From: Rhizobium esperanzae
GTDB taxonomy: Bacteria > Pseudomonadota > Alphaproteobacteria > Rhizobiales > Rhizobiaceae
Length of the DNA stretch: 64,000 nucleotides
Direction: 5' to 3'
Assembly (NCBI RefSeq): GCF_014197615.1
Contig: NZ_JACIFY010000006.1
Span: forward strand, 186,001 to 250,000
Under the pieces are notes generated by a model, which worked only from the letters and a program-made list of their open reading frames with translations, made no database searches and was not told the origin of the DNA. The position numbers were made by a program, and so were the translations under genes. Positions 55,998 through 64,000 of this stretch are shown one piece after another (position 1 is the first letter of the stretch; every line of letters begins with the position of its first letter).

Positions 55998-57236
55998 ATG
56001 TATGAATACGCCATAGCATGGGAATGGCTCGCCTTCGCGGCGCGCTGGTTCCATGTCGTTACCGCGATCGCCTGGATCGGATCGTCCTTCTATTTCATCG
56101 CGCTCGATCTCGGACTGGTCAAACGCCCGCATCTGCCGCCCGGCGCCTATGGCGAGGAATGGCAGGTCCATGGCGGCGGCTTCTATCATATCCAGAAATA
56201 CCTGGTGGCGCCGGCGCAGATGCCGGAACATCTGACCTGGTTCAAATACGAGAGCTATTTCACCTGGATCTCAGGTTTTCTGATGCTCTGCATCGTCTAT
56301 TACGGTGGCGCCGACCTCTTCCTGATCGACCGGCATGTGCTCGATATCAGCCCGCCCGTCGCCATCCTGATCTCGCTGGCATCGCTCGCCTTCGGCTGGA
56401 TCGTCTACGACCTGCTCTGCAAATCGCCGCTTGGGCGCAACACCTGGGGGCTGATGGCGGTGCTCTACGTCGTGCTCGTCTTCATGGCTTGGGGCTATAC
56501 GCAGCTTTTCACCGGCCGCGCCGCCTTCCTGCATCTCGGCGCCTTCACTGCGACGATCATGTCGGCCAACGTCTTCATGATCATCATCCCTAACCAGAAG
56601 ATCGTCGTTGCCGATCTGATCGCCGGCCGCACGCCCGATCCCAAATACGGGCAGATCGCCAAGCAGCGTTCGCTGCACAACAACTATCTGACGCTGCCCG
56701 TCATCTTCTTTATGCTGTCGAACCATTATCCGCTCTCGTTCGGAACTGAGTTCAACTGGGTGATCGCCGCGCTCGTCTTCCTGATGGGCGTCACCATCCG
56801 CCATTGGTTCAACACCACCCATGCGAGGAAAGGCCGGCCGACCTGGACCTGGATCGTCACCGTCATCCTCTTCATCCTGATCATGTGGCTTTCGACCGTG
56901 CCGAAGCAGTTGACCGGCGAAACCGATGCGGCGACGGTCGCCCCCGCCTTCCAGCAATTCGCCGGCGATCCGCATTTTCCCGCCGTCAAGCAACTGGTCT
57001 CGACGCGCTGTTCCATGTGCCATGCGGCCGAGCCCGCCTATGAAGGCATCGTGCGGCCGCCCAAGGGCGTTATGCTTGAAAACGACGCGGAAATCGCCGC
57101 CCATGCCCGAGAAATCTATATACAGGCGGGCCGCAGCCATGCCATGCCGCCCGGCAACGTGACCGATATTACGCCGGACGAACGCAGGCTGCTCGTCGCC
57201 TGGTTCGAAAGCGCAGTCGAAGGCAAGAAACAATGA
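55998..57236 (+). CDS. puuD: Urate hydroxylase PuuD (membrane cytochrome c type)
   Basis: Membrane-bound, non-canonical urate oxidase giving 5-hydroxyisourate, 412 residues. Eight or so hydrophobic segments carry the urate-oxidase N domain (EWLAFAARWFHVVTAIAWIGSSFYF, GTPDPKYGQIAKQRSLHNNY region). A C-terminal cytochrome c domain has the heme motif CSMCH near residue 340. It is the enzyme after XdhAB in purine breakdown. It overlaps guaD by 4 bases. Confidence 0.93.
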   Translation: MYEYAIAWEWLAFAARWFHVVTAIAWIGSSFYFIALDLGLVKRPHLPPGAYGEEWQVHGGGFYHIQKYLVAPAQMPEHLTWFKYESYFTWISGFLMLCIVYYGGADLFLIDRHVLDISPPVAILISLASLAFGWIVYDLLCKSPLGRNTWGLMAVLYVVLVFMAWGYTQLFTGRAAFLHLGAFTATIMSANVFMIIIPNQKIVVADLIAGRTPDPKYGQIAKQRSLHNNYLTLPVIFFMLSNHYPLSFGTEFNWVIAALVFLMGVTIRHWFNTTHARKGRPTWTWIVTVILFILIMWLSTVPKQLTGETDAATVAPAFQQFAGDPHFPAVKQLVSTRCSMCHAAEPAYEGIVRPPKGVMLENDAEIAAHAREIYIQAGRSHAMPPGNVTDITPDERRLLVAWFESAVEGKKQ

Positions 57237-58540
57237 CGATAACACTTCTCCGCGGCCGCCTTCTCTCTTTCCATCGCGCGCCGCTGAGTCTCGCCGACAG
57301 CCAGAGTTATCTCTACGAGGAGGATGGCGGCCTGCTGATGGAGGACGGGCTGATCGCAGCAGTCGGCTCCTATGCCGACGTCAAGGCGAAAGCCGCCGAA
57401 GGCACGGCCGAGATCGACCACCGCCCGCATCTGATCATGCCCGGCTTCATCGACATGCATCTGCATTTTCCGCAGATGCAGGTGATCGCCTCCTATGCCG
57501 CCAACCTGCTCGAATGGCTGAACACCTATACTTTTCCCGAGGAATGCCGTTTCGTCGAAAGCGCACATGCTGAAAGGATCGCCACGCAATTCTACGACGA
57601 ACTGATCCGCCACGGCACGACGACGGCGGTCGCCTATTGCTCCGTGCACAAGACCTCGGCCGACGCCTTTTTCGCCGAGGCGATGAAGCGCAACATGCGC
57701 ATGGTCGGCGGCAAGGTGATGATGGACCGCAACGCCCCGCAGGGTCTGCTCGACACGCCCGAGATGGGTTACGACGAGACCCGCCAGGTGATAGCGGATT
57801 GGCACGGCAAGGGCCGCAATCACGTCGCCATCACCCCGCGCTTCGCCATCACCTCGACGCCGGCGCAGATGGAAGCGACTGCAGCGCTCGCCCGCGAATT
57901 TCCCGACCTGCACATCCAGACGCATCTTTCGGAAAACCACGACGAGATCAAATTCACCTGCGAGCTCTATCCCGACGCGATCGACTATACCGACATCTAT
58001 GCCCGCTACGGCCTGCTCGGGCCCAAAAGCCTCTTCGGCCATGCCATCCACCTGTCCGAACGTGAAGCCGATGCCATGAGCGAGACGGGCTCCGTCGCCG
58101 TCCACTGCCCGACCTCGAACCTCTTCCTCGGCTCCGGCCTGTTCCCATTGAAGGCGCTGGCGCGTCGCGAAAAGCCGGTCCGCATCGGAGTGGCGACCGA
58201 TATCGGCGGCGGCTCCAGCTATTCGATGCTGCGAACGATGGACGAGGCCTATAAGATCCAGCAGTTGCTCGGCGAGCGGCTGAACCCGCTGGAAAGCTAT
58301 TATCTGATGACCCGCGGCAATGCCGAGGCGCTATCGCTTTCGGACCGGATCGGCACGCTGGAACCCGGCACGGAAGCCGACCTCGTCGTCCTCGATGCTG
58401 CGGCCACCCCGGCCATGGCGCTGAAGATGGAAGTGGTCAAGACGTTACCAGAGGAACTCTTCCTGCTGCAAACGATGGGCGATGATCGGGCGGTCGCGGA
58501 GACCTATGTGGCCGGTATTGCTTTGAAAGCAAGGCTTTGA
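57233..58540 (+). CDS. guaD: Guanine deaminase
   Basis: Converts guanine to xanthine; cytosolic zinc amidohydrolase of 435 residues. Zinc ligands are seen in MPGFIDMHLHFPQMQVI, the second shell in IQTHLSENHDEI, then HAIHLSE, and Asp in GVATDIGGGSSYSMLRTM. It starts inside the puuD stop (ATGA), so the two are translationally coupled. Confidence 0.94.
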   Translation: MTITLLRGRLLSFHRAPLSLADSQSYLYEEDGGLLMEDGLIAAVGSYADVKAKAAEGTAEIDHRPHLIMPGFIDMHLHFPQMQVIASYAANLLEWLNTYTFPEECRFVESAHAERIATQFYDELIRHGTTTAVAYCSVHKTSADAFFAEAMKRNMRMVGGKVMMDRNAPQGLLDTPEMGYDETRQVIADWHGKGRNHVAITPRFAITSTPAQMEATAALAREFPDLHIQTHLSENHDEIKFTCELYPDAIDYTDIYARYGLLGPKSLFGHAIHLSEREADAMSETGSVAVHCPTSNLFLGSGLFPLKALARREKPVRIGVATDIGGGSSYSMLRTMDEAYKIQQLLGERLNPLESYYLMTRGNAEALSLSDRIGTLEPGTEADLVVLDAAATPAMALKMEVVKTLPEELFLLQTMGDDRAVAETYVAGIALKARL

Positions 58541-58661
58541 CGATCTTGGCCGCAGCCGGAGCGGAACGTGAAAGCCGTCCGACGCGGCTAGTTTCCCATA
58601 ACGCTCCTTTTGGAGTTCATGTTATGGCCGGTAGCCGCATTCAGATGTGAAGGTTCAATTC

Positions 58662-59802
58662 ATGGCCACTCCGCTCACCATCGCCGATCTGAAAAAGCTC
58701 GCGCAGCGCCGTGTCCCGAAGATGTTCTTCGACTATGCGGATTCGGGCGCCTGGACGGAATCCACCTATCGGGCGAATGAGAGCGATTTCAGCGGAATCA
58801 AGCTGCGCCAGCGCGTGCTGGCGGACATGACCGACCGCACGCTGGAAACAACGATGATCGGCCAGAAAGTGTCCATGCCCGTGGCGCTCGCGCCGACCGG
58901 CATGACCGGTATGCAGCATGCCGATGGAGAGATGCTGGCGGCGCGCGCGGCGGAAGAATTCGGCGTTCCCTTCACGCTTTCGACGATGAGCATCTGCTCG
59001 ATCGAGGACGTCGCCTCGGTGACGACGCGCCCCTTCTGGTTCCAGCTCTATGTGATGCGGGACAAGGATTTCGTCCTCGGGCTGATCAACCGCGCCAAGG
59101 CCGCCAGATGCTCGGCGCTGGTGCTGACGGCCGATCTGCAGATCCTCGGCCAGCGCCACAAGGACCTGCGCAACGGCCTGTCGGCGCCGCCGAGATTCAC
59201 GCCGAAACATCTCTGGCAGATGGCGACCCGGCCCTTCTGGTGCCTGGATATGCTGCAAACCAAGCGCCGCACCTTCGGCAATATCATCGGCCACGCCAAA
59301 AATGTCTCCAATATCACCTCGCTCGCCGCATGGACGCACGCGCAGTTCGACCCGCGGCTCTCCTGGCCGATGTCGCCTGGATCAAGGAACAATGGGCGGA
59401 CCGCTGATCATCAAGGGTATCCTCGATCCGGAGGATGCGAGGGCCGCCGCCGACACTGGCGCCGATGCGATCGTCGTCTCTAATCATGGCGGCCGCCAGC
59501 TTGACGGAGCCCCCTCCTCGATCAGCATGCTGCCTTCAATCGTCGACGCCGTCGGCGACCGCATCGAAATCCACCTCGACGGCGGCATCCGCTCCGGCCA
59601 GGACGTGTTGAAGGCCGTGGCGCTCGGCGCCAAGGGCACCTATATCGGCCGCCCTTTCCTCTATGGGCTCGGCGCCATGGGCAAGGAAGGCGTCACGCTG
59701 GCGCTCGACATCATCCGCAAGGAGATGGACATCACCATGGCGCTCTGCGGCAAGCGCGACATCAAGGACGTTAACGCCTCGATCATATCAGGGCGCGCCT
59801 GA
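58662..59802 (+). pseudogene. lldD: L-lactate dehydrogenase (FMN type) with two frameshifts
   Basis: The sequence encodes a complete LldD-like protein in three consecutive frames. The first part (58662-59366) has RVPKMFFDYADSGAWTE, PVALAPTGMTGMQHADGE and FTLSTMSICSIEDVA. At about 59366 (TGGCC where TGGGCC is expected) and again at about 59395 (TGGGCGG where TGGGGCGG is expected) a G is missing. The middle part gives ADVAWIKEQW. The last gives GPLIIKGILDPEDA, VVSNHGGRQLDG and LDGGIRSGQDVLKA. Both losses are in G runs, so sequencing error is possible. Confidence 0.85.
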
Positions 59803-59872
59803 GAGAAGTCGGCAAGGGTTGGACGCGCCGATGGCGTCGGCAGGATCTGCGATATACGCAGCCGCATGCGTA

Positions 59873-60301
59873 TCAGCACAGAGGCTGGCCGTCGCCCGCA
59901 GTGAACAGAAGGATCGCAAAAATCACGAGACAGGCGGCGACCGCCAAACGCTGCCGCCAGACGATGCGGCGCGATCCGGCAATCCGCCGCTCGAGGCCAC
60001 GCAGTGCCCCGTCAGGCTTGCGAAGCTGCATCCTGGACAGCAGGTCGTCGATGGCCGCAAGACCGGCGGCCTCCGTCTCGTAGCTCGACGCGAGGCGAAA
60101 CAGCAGCGCATCGAAGAGGAGATGGACCGCCAGCGCAAGGACGATGAGGCAGAAAACGACCATCAAGAGCCAGCCGAGCGATGGAGCGACGCCTCGATAT
60201 CCCCCCGCGATCAGTGGCAACAGCGCCGTCAGCCCGCAGACGATTGAATTGCGGCCGAGATTCCGTGCCGCCGCCGAGGCCGTGCTACTACACTGCGTCA
60301 T
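59873..60301 (-). CDS. Small membrane protein downstream of the PAP2/phosphatase fusion
   Basis: A 142-residue protein with hydrophobic segments at about residues 20-40, 43-68 and near the C terminus (LAVAACLVIFAILLF), with a helical cytosolic stretch between. Its ATG overlaps the stop of the upstream phosphatase gene by one base (TAATG), so it is co-translated with that gene. No family was recognised; its position makes it a likely partner in the lipid-related cluster. Confidence 0.75.
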   Translation of the reverse strand: MTQCSSTASAAARNLGRNSIVCGLTALLPLIAGGYRGVAPSLGWLLMVVFCLIVLALAVHLLFDALLFRLASSYETEAAGLAAIDDLLSRMQLRKPDGALRGLERRIAGSRRIVWRQRLAVAACLVIFAILLFTAGDGQPLC

Positions 60302-61626
60302 TACAGGCCCTCCGTCACGGCGTGGATGCTTTGCGCGGGCAGATGAACACGCCGTCCCGCCCGTGCTATCAGCCGCACGGCTTCCGCGGGATCTTCGCAA
60401 CGCCGGCTGACGAGCAGCCAACGCACGATGACGCAGGCGCTGCGCTGGAAGCCCAACGCACAGCAGACGAGAACCGGTCCCTGCTGGCGCGCAGCCTCGA
60501 TGAGGTTCGCCGCGGCAAGAGTCTGGATCTTGTCGAGGGCGATAAGGTCAAGGGTCGGAAAGCTGCACCAGCGGGTTGACGTTCCGCTTGGGCGCTGAAG
60601 CTCGCCGGTCATGTCGATCACCGTGGCAAAACGGTCAGCTTCATGGGGATGCGGAAAACGGCCGAGATGGACGCCATCGGCAATCGCCACCGATGCCGGC
60701 ATTGTCCGGGTCCAGAACCGAATGTTGATGTGAGCGCCGAGCCGGTAGGGTGCCAGCAGCCAGCGGCTGGCAAGCGTGACCCGGCCATCGACGCGTTTCT
60801 GGAAGATCTGCGGACCGGCGCCGAAATATCCAAGCGCGATAATCGCCAGCCCAACAGCCGGCCAGAGCAACAGCAGCGCTGCCGCCGATAGAGGAGCGCA
60901 GAGCGCTGCAAGGCCGAGAAATGCGAGGGCACCGCACAGATAATAGATACCGAGACGGCGCGACTTCGGATCGCCGCTCAAAGCAAAATTCGCAAGAGGA
61001 GAACCGGCATCGCGCGGAAAAAGCCATGCGGCAAACAGGCCGAGCAGCATACCGGTCGGTATGTCCATGACGTGATGCTGCCACGTCGTCAACACGGAGG
61101 CGCCGATCAGGAAGCACCAGAAATGCCAGAGAAGTCGCATCCTCCGCGGCAACCGGCCGCGCAGATGGTCCCAGATCACCACCAGCAGCGCGATATGCAG
61201 CGACGGCGCCTGGTTGAACGGCTTATCGAAGCCGCCGAGGACAGCGAACATGAAACCGGGCAGGCCGCTCGTTGCCGGCCGCACGAAGGTTGCTTCCAGC
61301 GGAAACGCGATAAAGCAGGCGACCGCGATCAACTGGATCGTCAGATAACGCCTCGCGAGCCTATCGACATCGCGCGGCGCCGTGTTGATGAACAGGCAGA
61401 GCCCGTAGAACAGATTGATCGACCAATAGGGGATGATCGTCCATCCCCAGAACGGAATGGCGCTTTCCCATGCGAAGGCGATGTTCGGCACATGAGCGCG
61501 TTGCGAGGCCAGCCAGTTGGCGCCGCCATAACTCAGATAGAAGAACGGCGCCAGGAAGGCGAGCCAGAGTGCGGCCCGCTTCAGGACCGGCGCTGTCTGG
61601 GAAAGAGGAGAATGTGCCTGCCCCAA
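60301..61626 (-). CDS. PAP2/dual-specificity phosphatase fusion (YnbD-like)
   Basis: Inner-membrane two-domain phosphatase of about 441 residues. The N-terminal PAP2-type domain (several membrane helices) has APSLHIALLVVIWDHLRGRL and TWQHHVMDIPTGMLLG. The C-terminal cytosolic dual-specificity/Tyr phosphatase domain has the C-x5-R loop CCALGFQRS, with Cys instead of the usual His before the nucleophile. A TTG at 61626, 11 bases after the upstream stop and preceded by GAGGG, gives a length near E. coli YnbD; an in-frame ATG at 61719 would overlap the upstream gene by 83 bases. Confidence 0.85.
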   Translation of the reverse strand: MGQAHSPLSQTAPVLKRAALWLAFLAPFFYLSYGGANWLASQRAHVPNIAFAWESAIPFWGWTIIPYWSINLFYGLCLFINTAPRDVDRLARRYLTIQLIAVACFIAFPLEATFVRPATSGLPGFMFAVLGGFDKPFNQAPSLHIALLVVIWDHLRGRLPRRMRLLWHFWCFLIGASVLTTWQHHVMDIPTGMLLGLFAAWLFPRDAGSPLANFALSGDPKSRRLGIYYLCGALAFLGLAALCAPLSAAALLLLWPAVGLAIIALGYFGAGPQIFQKRVDGRVTLASRWLLAPYRLGAHINIRFWTRTMPASVAIADGVHLGRFPHPHEADRFATVIDMTGELQRPSGTSTRWCSFPTLDLIALDKIQTLAAANLIEAARQQGPVLVCCALGFQRSACVIVRWLLVSRRCEDPAEAVRLIARAGRRVHLPAQSIHAVTEGL

Positions 61627-61636
61627 GGCTTTGCCC

Positions 61637-63487
61637 TCAGACTTTCTCGGCCAGCGAGACGGTGAAAATGCCCCACTGGTCGATGCGCTGCTCGATCTTG
61701 CGGAAACCTGCTGCGGCAACCAGTTGGTCCATTTCTTCTTGCGTGCGCCGCCGCATCACCCACGCCTGGCCGCCGCGATGGGAGGTGAGCGCGCGGGCGA
61801 TCATCTCCAACTGCGGATGCCATGGCTGGTTGGTGTAGACGAGCAGACCACCGGGCTGCATCGCGCGGGCGATCCCGTCGAGCGAAGCGGCGATCATCGC
61901 ATTGTCGGAAAACAGCTCGTAAAGGCCGGAGACGATCGCCAGATCCGGAGCCGGCGTGATTTCAGCCAGCCCCTTGCCGTCAAAGGCATCCTGCTGGCGG
62001 AAACTGACGAAATCACCCAGTCCACGCGCGGCAATGCTGGCGCGGCCGGCGTCGACATTGATAGGGGAATAATCCTGCAAGCGCGCGCTAGCGGGACGCA
62101 CGGCAGCCGTTTCGATCGCATCGAGGACATAACGGCCATGCCCGGCCGCGATGTCGAGCATATGGGTACTGCGGCCGGCGGCTTTCAGGCGCTGCAGCGC
62201 GCGGTCGATCAGCTCCTGCAAATGCAGCTTGCGCTGCCTGATGCCGCGCCAGCCGATCGCCTCGAGGAACACCTTGTCGATCAACCGCCCGCCGGGACCG
62301 AGCCCGCGCGGCTTGTTCTCGTAAACGTAATCCAGCGTCGAGCCGGAATCGAAACCGGTCTTAACCCCGGTCCTTATGCCTTCGGACACCAGCGCGCCGA
62401 GCCTGATGTTGAGACGGCTGAGCGCCCAGTAGATGCCGCGTGGGGATGTGGCATCCAGCGGGCTCGCAAGCCGGTCGGCCTCGTCCTTGGTATAGCCCTG
62501 GATATGGGCGGTGCTGAGGTCGGCAGGCGCCCGGGGCTCGGCGAAACGCGCATCGATAAAACGGCGGATCTCGGCGAGCGCAATCGCGCGATCCTTTTCG
62601 CCAAGCGTGTCATGGTAGAAGCCGGCAAGCACATGCCGTTCCTTGATGCGGCTGCCAAGGTTTTCGTAAAACCGGTGCTGCGGCGCGTGCCGCACCACCC
62701 AGTCGCTGCCGGAGATCAGCAGCTGGGTCGGCACGGTGATGGCGCGGGCGTCGCCGACGACGCGGTCTGCCGCCTCATAGAGCTGCAACAGAATGTTGGA
62801 GGCAATTGGTCGGGTGATCAATGGATCGGTTTCAAAAGAGGCGATGCGCTCGGGATCATGCGTCAAGAACCTCGCCTTGACATAGGAATTGACGAAGAAC
62901 GTTCCCTTGAACTTTTCCCACAGCGCAATGCCTTCCCTGGCAAACGGCACGTAGAGCTTGACGCTGAAGGCCGGCGAGGCCAGCACGAGCGCTCGGATCG
63001 GCGGTGCATAGTCGTGCACCCAGGTGCTGGCCAGTACCGCGCCGACGCTCTGTGCAATGACGGCGATGTCTTCGACTGGAGTACCGCTTGTCTCGCTGAC
63101 ATGGCGGACAAAGCAATCGAGGTCATGCGCCGAGGCCGCAAAGGATGGCGAATAGCCGCGCTCTCCAGGCGAACGCCCGTGGCCGCGTGCGTCCCAGGCG
63201 TAGAAGGCAAAATCATCGAGGCCGAGTTCGGTGGCGAGATGGGCGACGCGGCCGCTGTGCTCGTGGCCACGATGGAGAAGAATGATTGCGCCCTTCGGCG
63301 AAGCACCGATCACAGGCCACGTCCGATAAAACAGTCGAGTGCCGTCATGCGATGCGAATTCGGATTCATGCACGGGTCTGGTCGTCGAGGACGGTTGCTC
63401 GCTATCGGTAGTCTGCAGCACGGTCTTCTCCAATTCTGATCGGTGGATAGGTTGCATCCATTGGCGGCAACAGTGAGTTGCTTTCAT
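61637..63487 (-). CDS. Alpha/beta hydrolase--methyltransferase fusion (YnbC-like)
   Basis: A 616-residue two-domain protein. The N-terminal lysophospholipase-like hydrolase (residues about 40-330) has AIILLHRGHEHSGR, AWDARGHGRSPGERGY, the nucleophile Ser in AQSVGAVLA, the acid in LLISGSDWVV and the His in AGFYHDTLGE. The C-terminal SAM methyltransferase (about 400-616) has motif I LDIAAGHGRYVLDAI and LAIVSGLYELFSDN. The same fusion is E. coli YnbC. Start choice is uncertain; an ATG at 63457 is also in frame and neither has a clear ribosome-binding site. Confidence 0.9.
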   Translation of the reverse strand: MKATHCCRQWMQPIHRSELEKTVLQTTDSEQPSSTTRPVHESEFASHDGTRLFYRTWPVIGASPKGAIILLHRGHEHSGRVAHLATELGLDDFAFYAWDARGHGRSPGERGYSPSFAASAHDLDCFVRHVSETSGTPVEDIAVIAQSVGAVLASTWVHDYAPPIRALVLASPAFSVKLYVPFAREGIALWEKFKGTFFVNSYVKARFLTHDPERIASFETDPLITRPIASNILLQLYEAADRVVGDARAITVPTQLLISGSDWVVRHAPQHRFYENLGSRIKERHVLAGFYHDTLGEKDRAIALAEIRRFIDARFAEPRAPADLSTAHIQGYTKDEADRLASPLDATSPRGIYWALSRLNIRLGALVSEGIRTGVKTGFDSGSTLDYVYENKPRGLGPGGRLIDKVFLEAIGWRGIRQRKLHLQELIDRALQRLKAAGRSTHMLDIAAGHGRYVLDAIETAAVRPASARLQDYSPINVDAGRASIAARGLGDFVSFRQQDAFDGKGLAEITPAPDLAIVSGLYELFSDNAMIAASLDGIARAMQPGGLLVYTNQPWHPQLEMIARALTSHRGGQAWVMRRRTQEEMDQLVAAAGFRKIEQRIDQWGIFTVSLAEKV

Positions 63488-63624
63488 TGCAAAAGTCTAG
63501 CTGCAAATGATAAGTCCTTTGGGGGAGCCGATATGAAGTGCGGGCTTTCCCACAGCTACGACGATCCGCACTGCCCGAGCCGGGATAGACTGTTCAAATG
63601 CCGTAAAAATTCCACTGAGGTCGC

Positions 63625-64000
63625 ATGTCTGTTTATCAATTGAAGTCCCGGTTTCAGAATATTCTTCGCCCTCTGGTGCGCGCCCTTGCGGCGCGTGGCG
63701 TCACCGCAAATCAGGTGACCTCAGTTGCCGCCGCCGTCTCGGTTGCACTCGGGCTTTTCCTGAGCGTCGCCCCGCTTCCGCATTGGTTCCTGCTGGTGCC
63801 TGTATGGTTTCTCCTGCGCATGGGCCTCAATGCCATTGACGGCATGCTCGCGCGCGAACATGGGCAGAAGAGCATTTTGGGCGCCTATCTGAACGAGATC
63901 GGTGACGTCGTCTCGGATGCCGCCCTTTATTTGCCGTTTGCGTTCATCGATCCGAACGATCTGATGCCGGTCATGGCCGTCATATTCCTCTCGGCGCTGA
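63625..64000 (+). CDS. CDP-alcohol phosphatidyltransferase (YnbA-like), cut by the window end
   Basis: First 125 residues of a membrane enzyme that would transfer a phosphatidyl group from CDP-diacylglycerol to an alcohol. The motif region is NAIDGMLAREHGQKSILG followed by AYLNEIGDVVSD. The DG and AR pair is intact, but two positions that are Asp in the usual D-x2-DG-x2-AR-x8-G-x3-D-x3-D pattern are Asn. It is divergent from the hydrolase-methyltransferase gene, with 137 bases between. The 3' part lies outside the window. Confidence 0.88.
   Translation, partial: MSVYQLKSRFQNILRPLVRALAARGVTANQVTSVAAAVSVALGLFLSVAPLPHWFLLVPVWFLLRMGLNAIDGMLAREHGQKSILGAYLNEIGDVVSDAALYLPFAFIDPNDLMPVMAVIFLSAL

Overview
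The window is a GC-rich piece of an alphaproteobacterial chromosome, almost certainly from Rhizobium (R. etli / R. leguminosarum type). The basis is the gene set: bacA, a type II glutamine synthetase (glnII) with a DUF2735 neighbour, a NolR-like repressor, the choline transporter choXWV, and rhizobial palindromic intergenic repeats. No CRISPR array, prophage, transposase, tRNA or rRNA gene was seen. Gene density is high, with many 4-base ATGA overlaps.

Layout. 0-10 kb: extensin-like cell-wall protein, formate-THF ligase, UPF0114 membrane protein, a tandem ClpP-like periplasmic protein, a solo LuxR regulator, a broken PAS gene, a DUF2333/coiled-coil pair and thymidine kinase. 10-17 kb: choXWV, HugZ-like protein, NolR-like repressor with three candidate NolR boxes, an omega-aminotransferase and an HD-GYP protein. 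17-22 kb: amino-acid binding protein, adenine deaminase, a decayed toxin-antitoxin pair next to an intact one. 22-31 kb: alpha-glucosidase, a complete oppABCDF transporter and a KDG-type sugar kinase. 31-42 kb: glnII with a sigma-54 promoter and two NtrC-type sites, glycosyltransferase, der, a YfgM-like TPR protein, NnrU, polysaccharide deacetylase, bacA, an MFS transporter, methionine aminopeptidase and an LLM monooxygenase with a disturbed 5' end. 43-48 kb: an ECF sigma/DGPF (YCII)/SRPBCC module, a parDE pair, glycerol kinase and 3-hydroxybutyrate dehydrogenase. 48-59 kb: purine breakdown (xdhA, xdhB, xdhC, a GcvA-type LysR regulator, puuD, guaD) interrupted by rhizobial palindromes and a DUF559 gene. 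58.6-59.8 kb: a twice-frameshifted L-lactate dehydrogenase. 59.9-64 kb: a cluster resembling E. coli ynbABCD (CDP-alcohol phosphatidyltransferase, hydrolase-methyltransferase fusion, PAP2/dual-specificity phosphatase fusion) plus an extra small membrane protein.

How it works together. Adenine deaminase, guanine deaminase, XdhABC and PuuD give a continuous route from adenine and guanine to 5-hydroxyisourate. Nitrogen control is visible at glnII. The ynb-like cluster at the right edge is the best candidate for a poorly described system: it looks like a self-contained phospholipid-making or phospholipid-remodelling pathway with no assigned product. Five genes carry small frame-disrupting changes. 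They may be real pseudogenes or, for the single-base losses, assembly errors in G runs.
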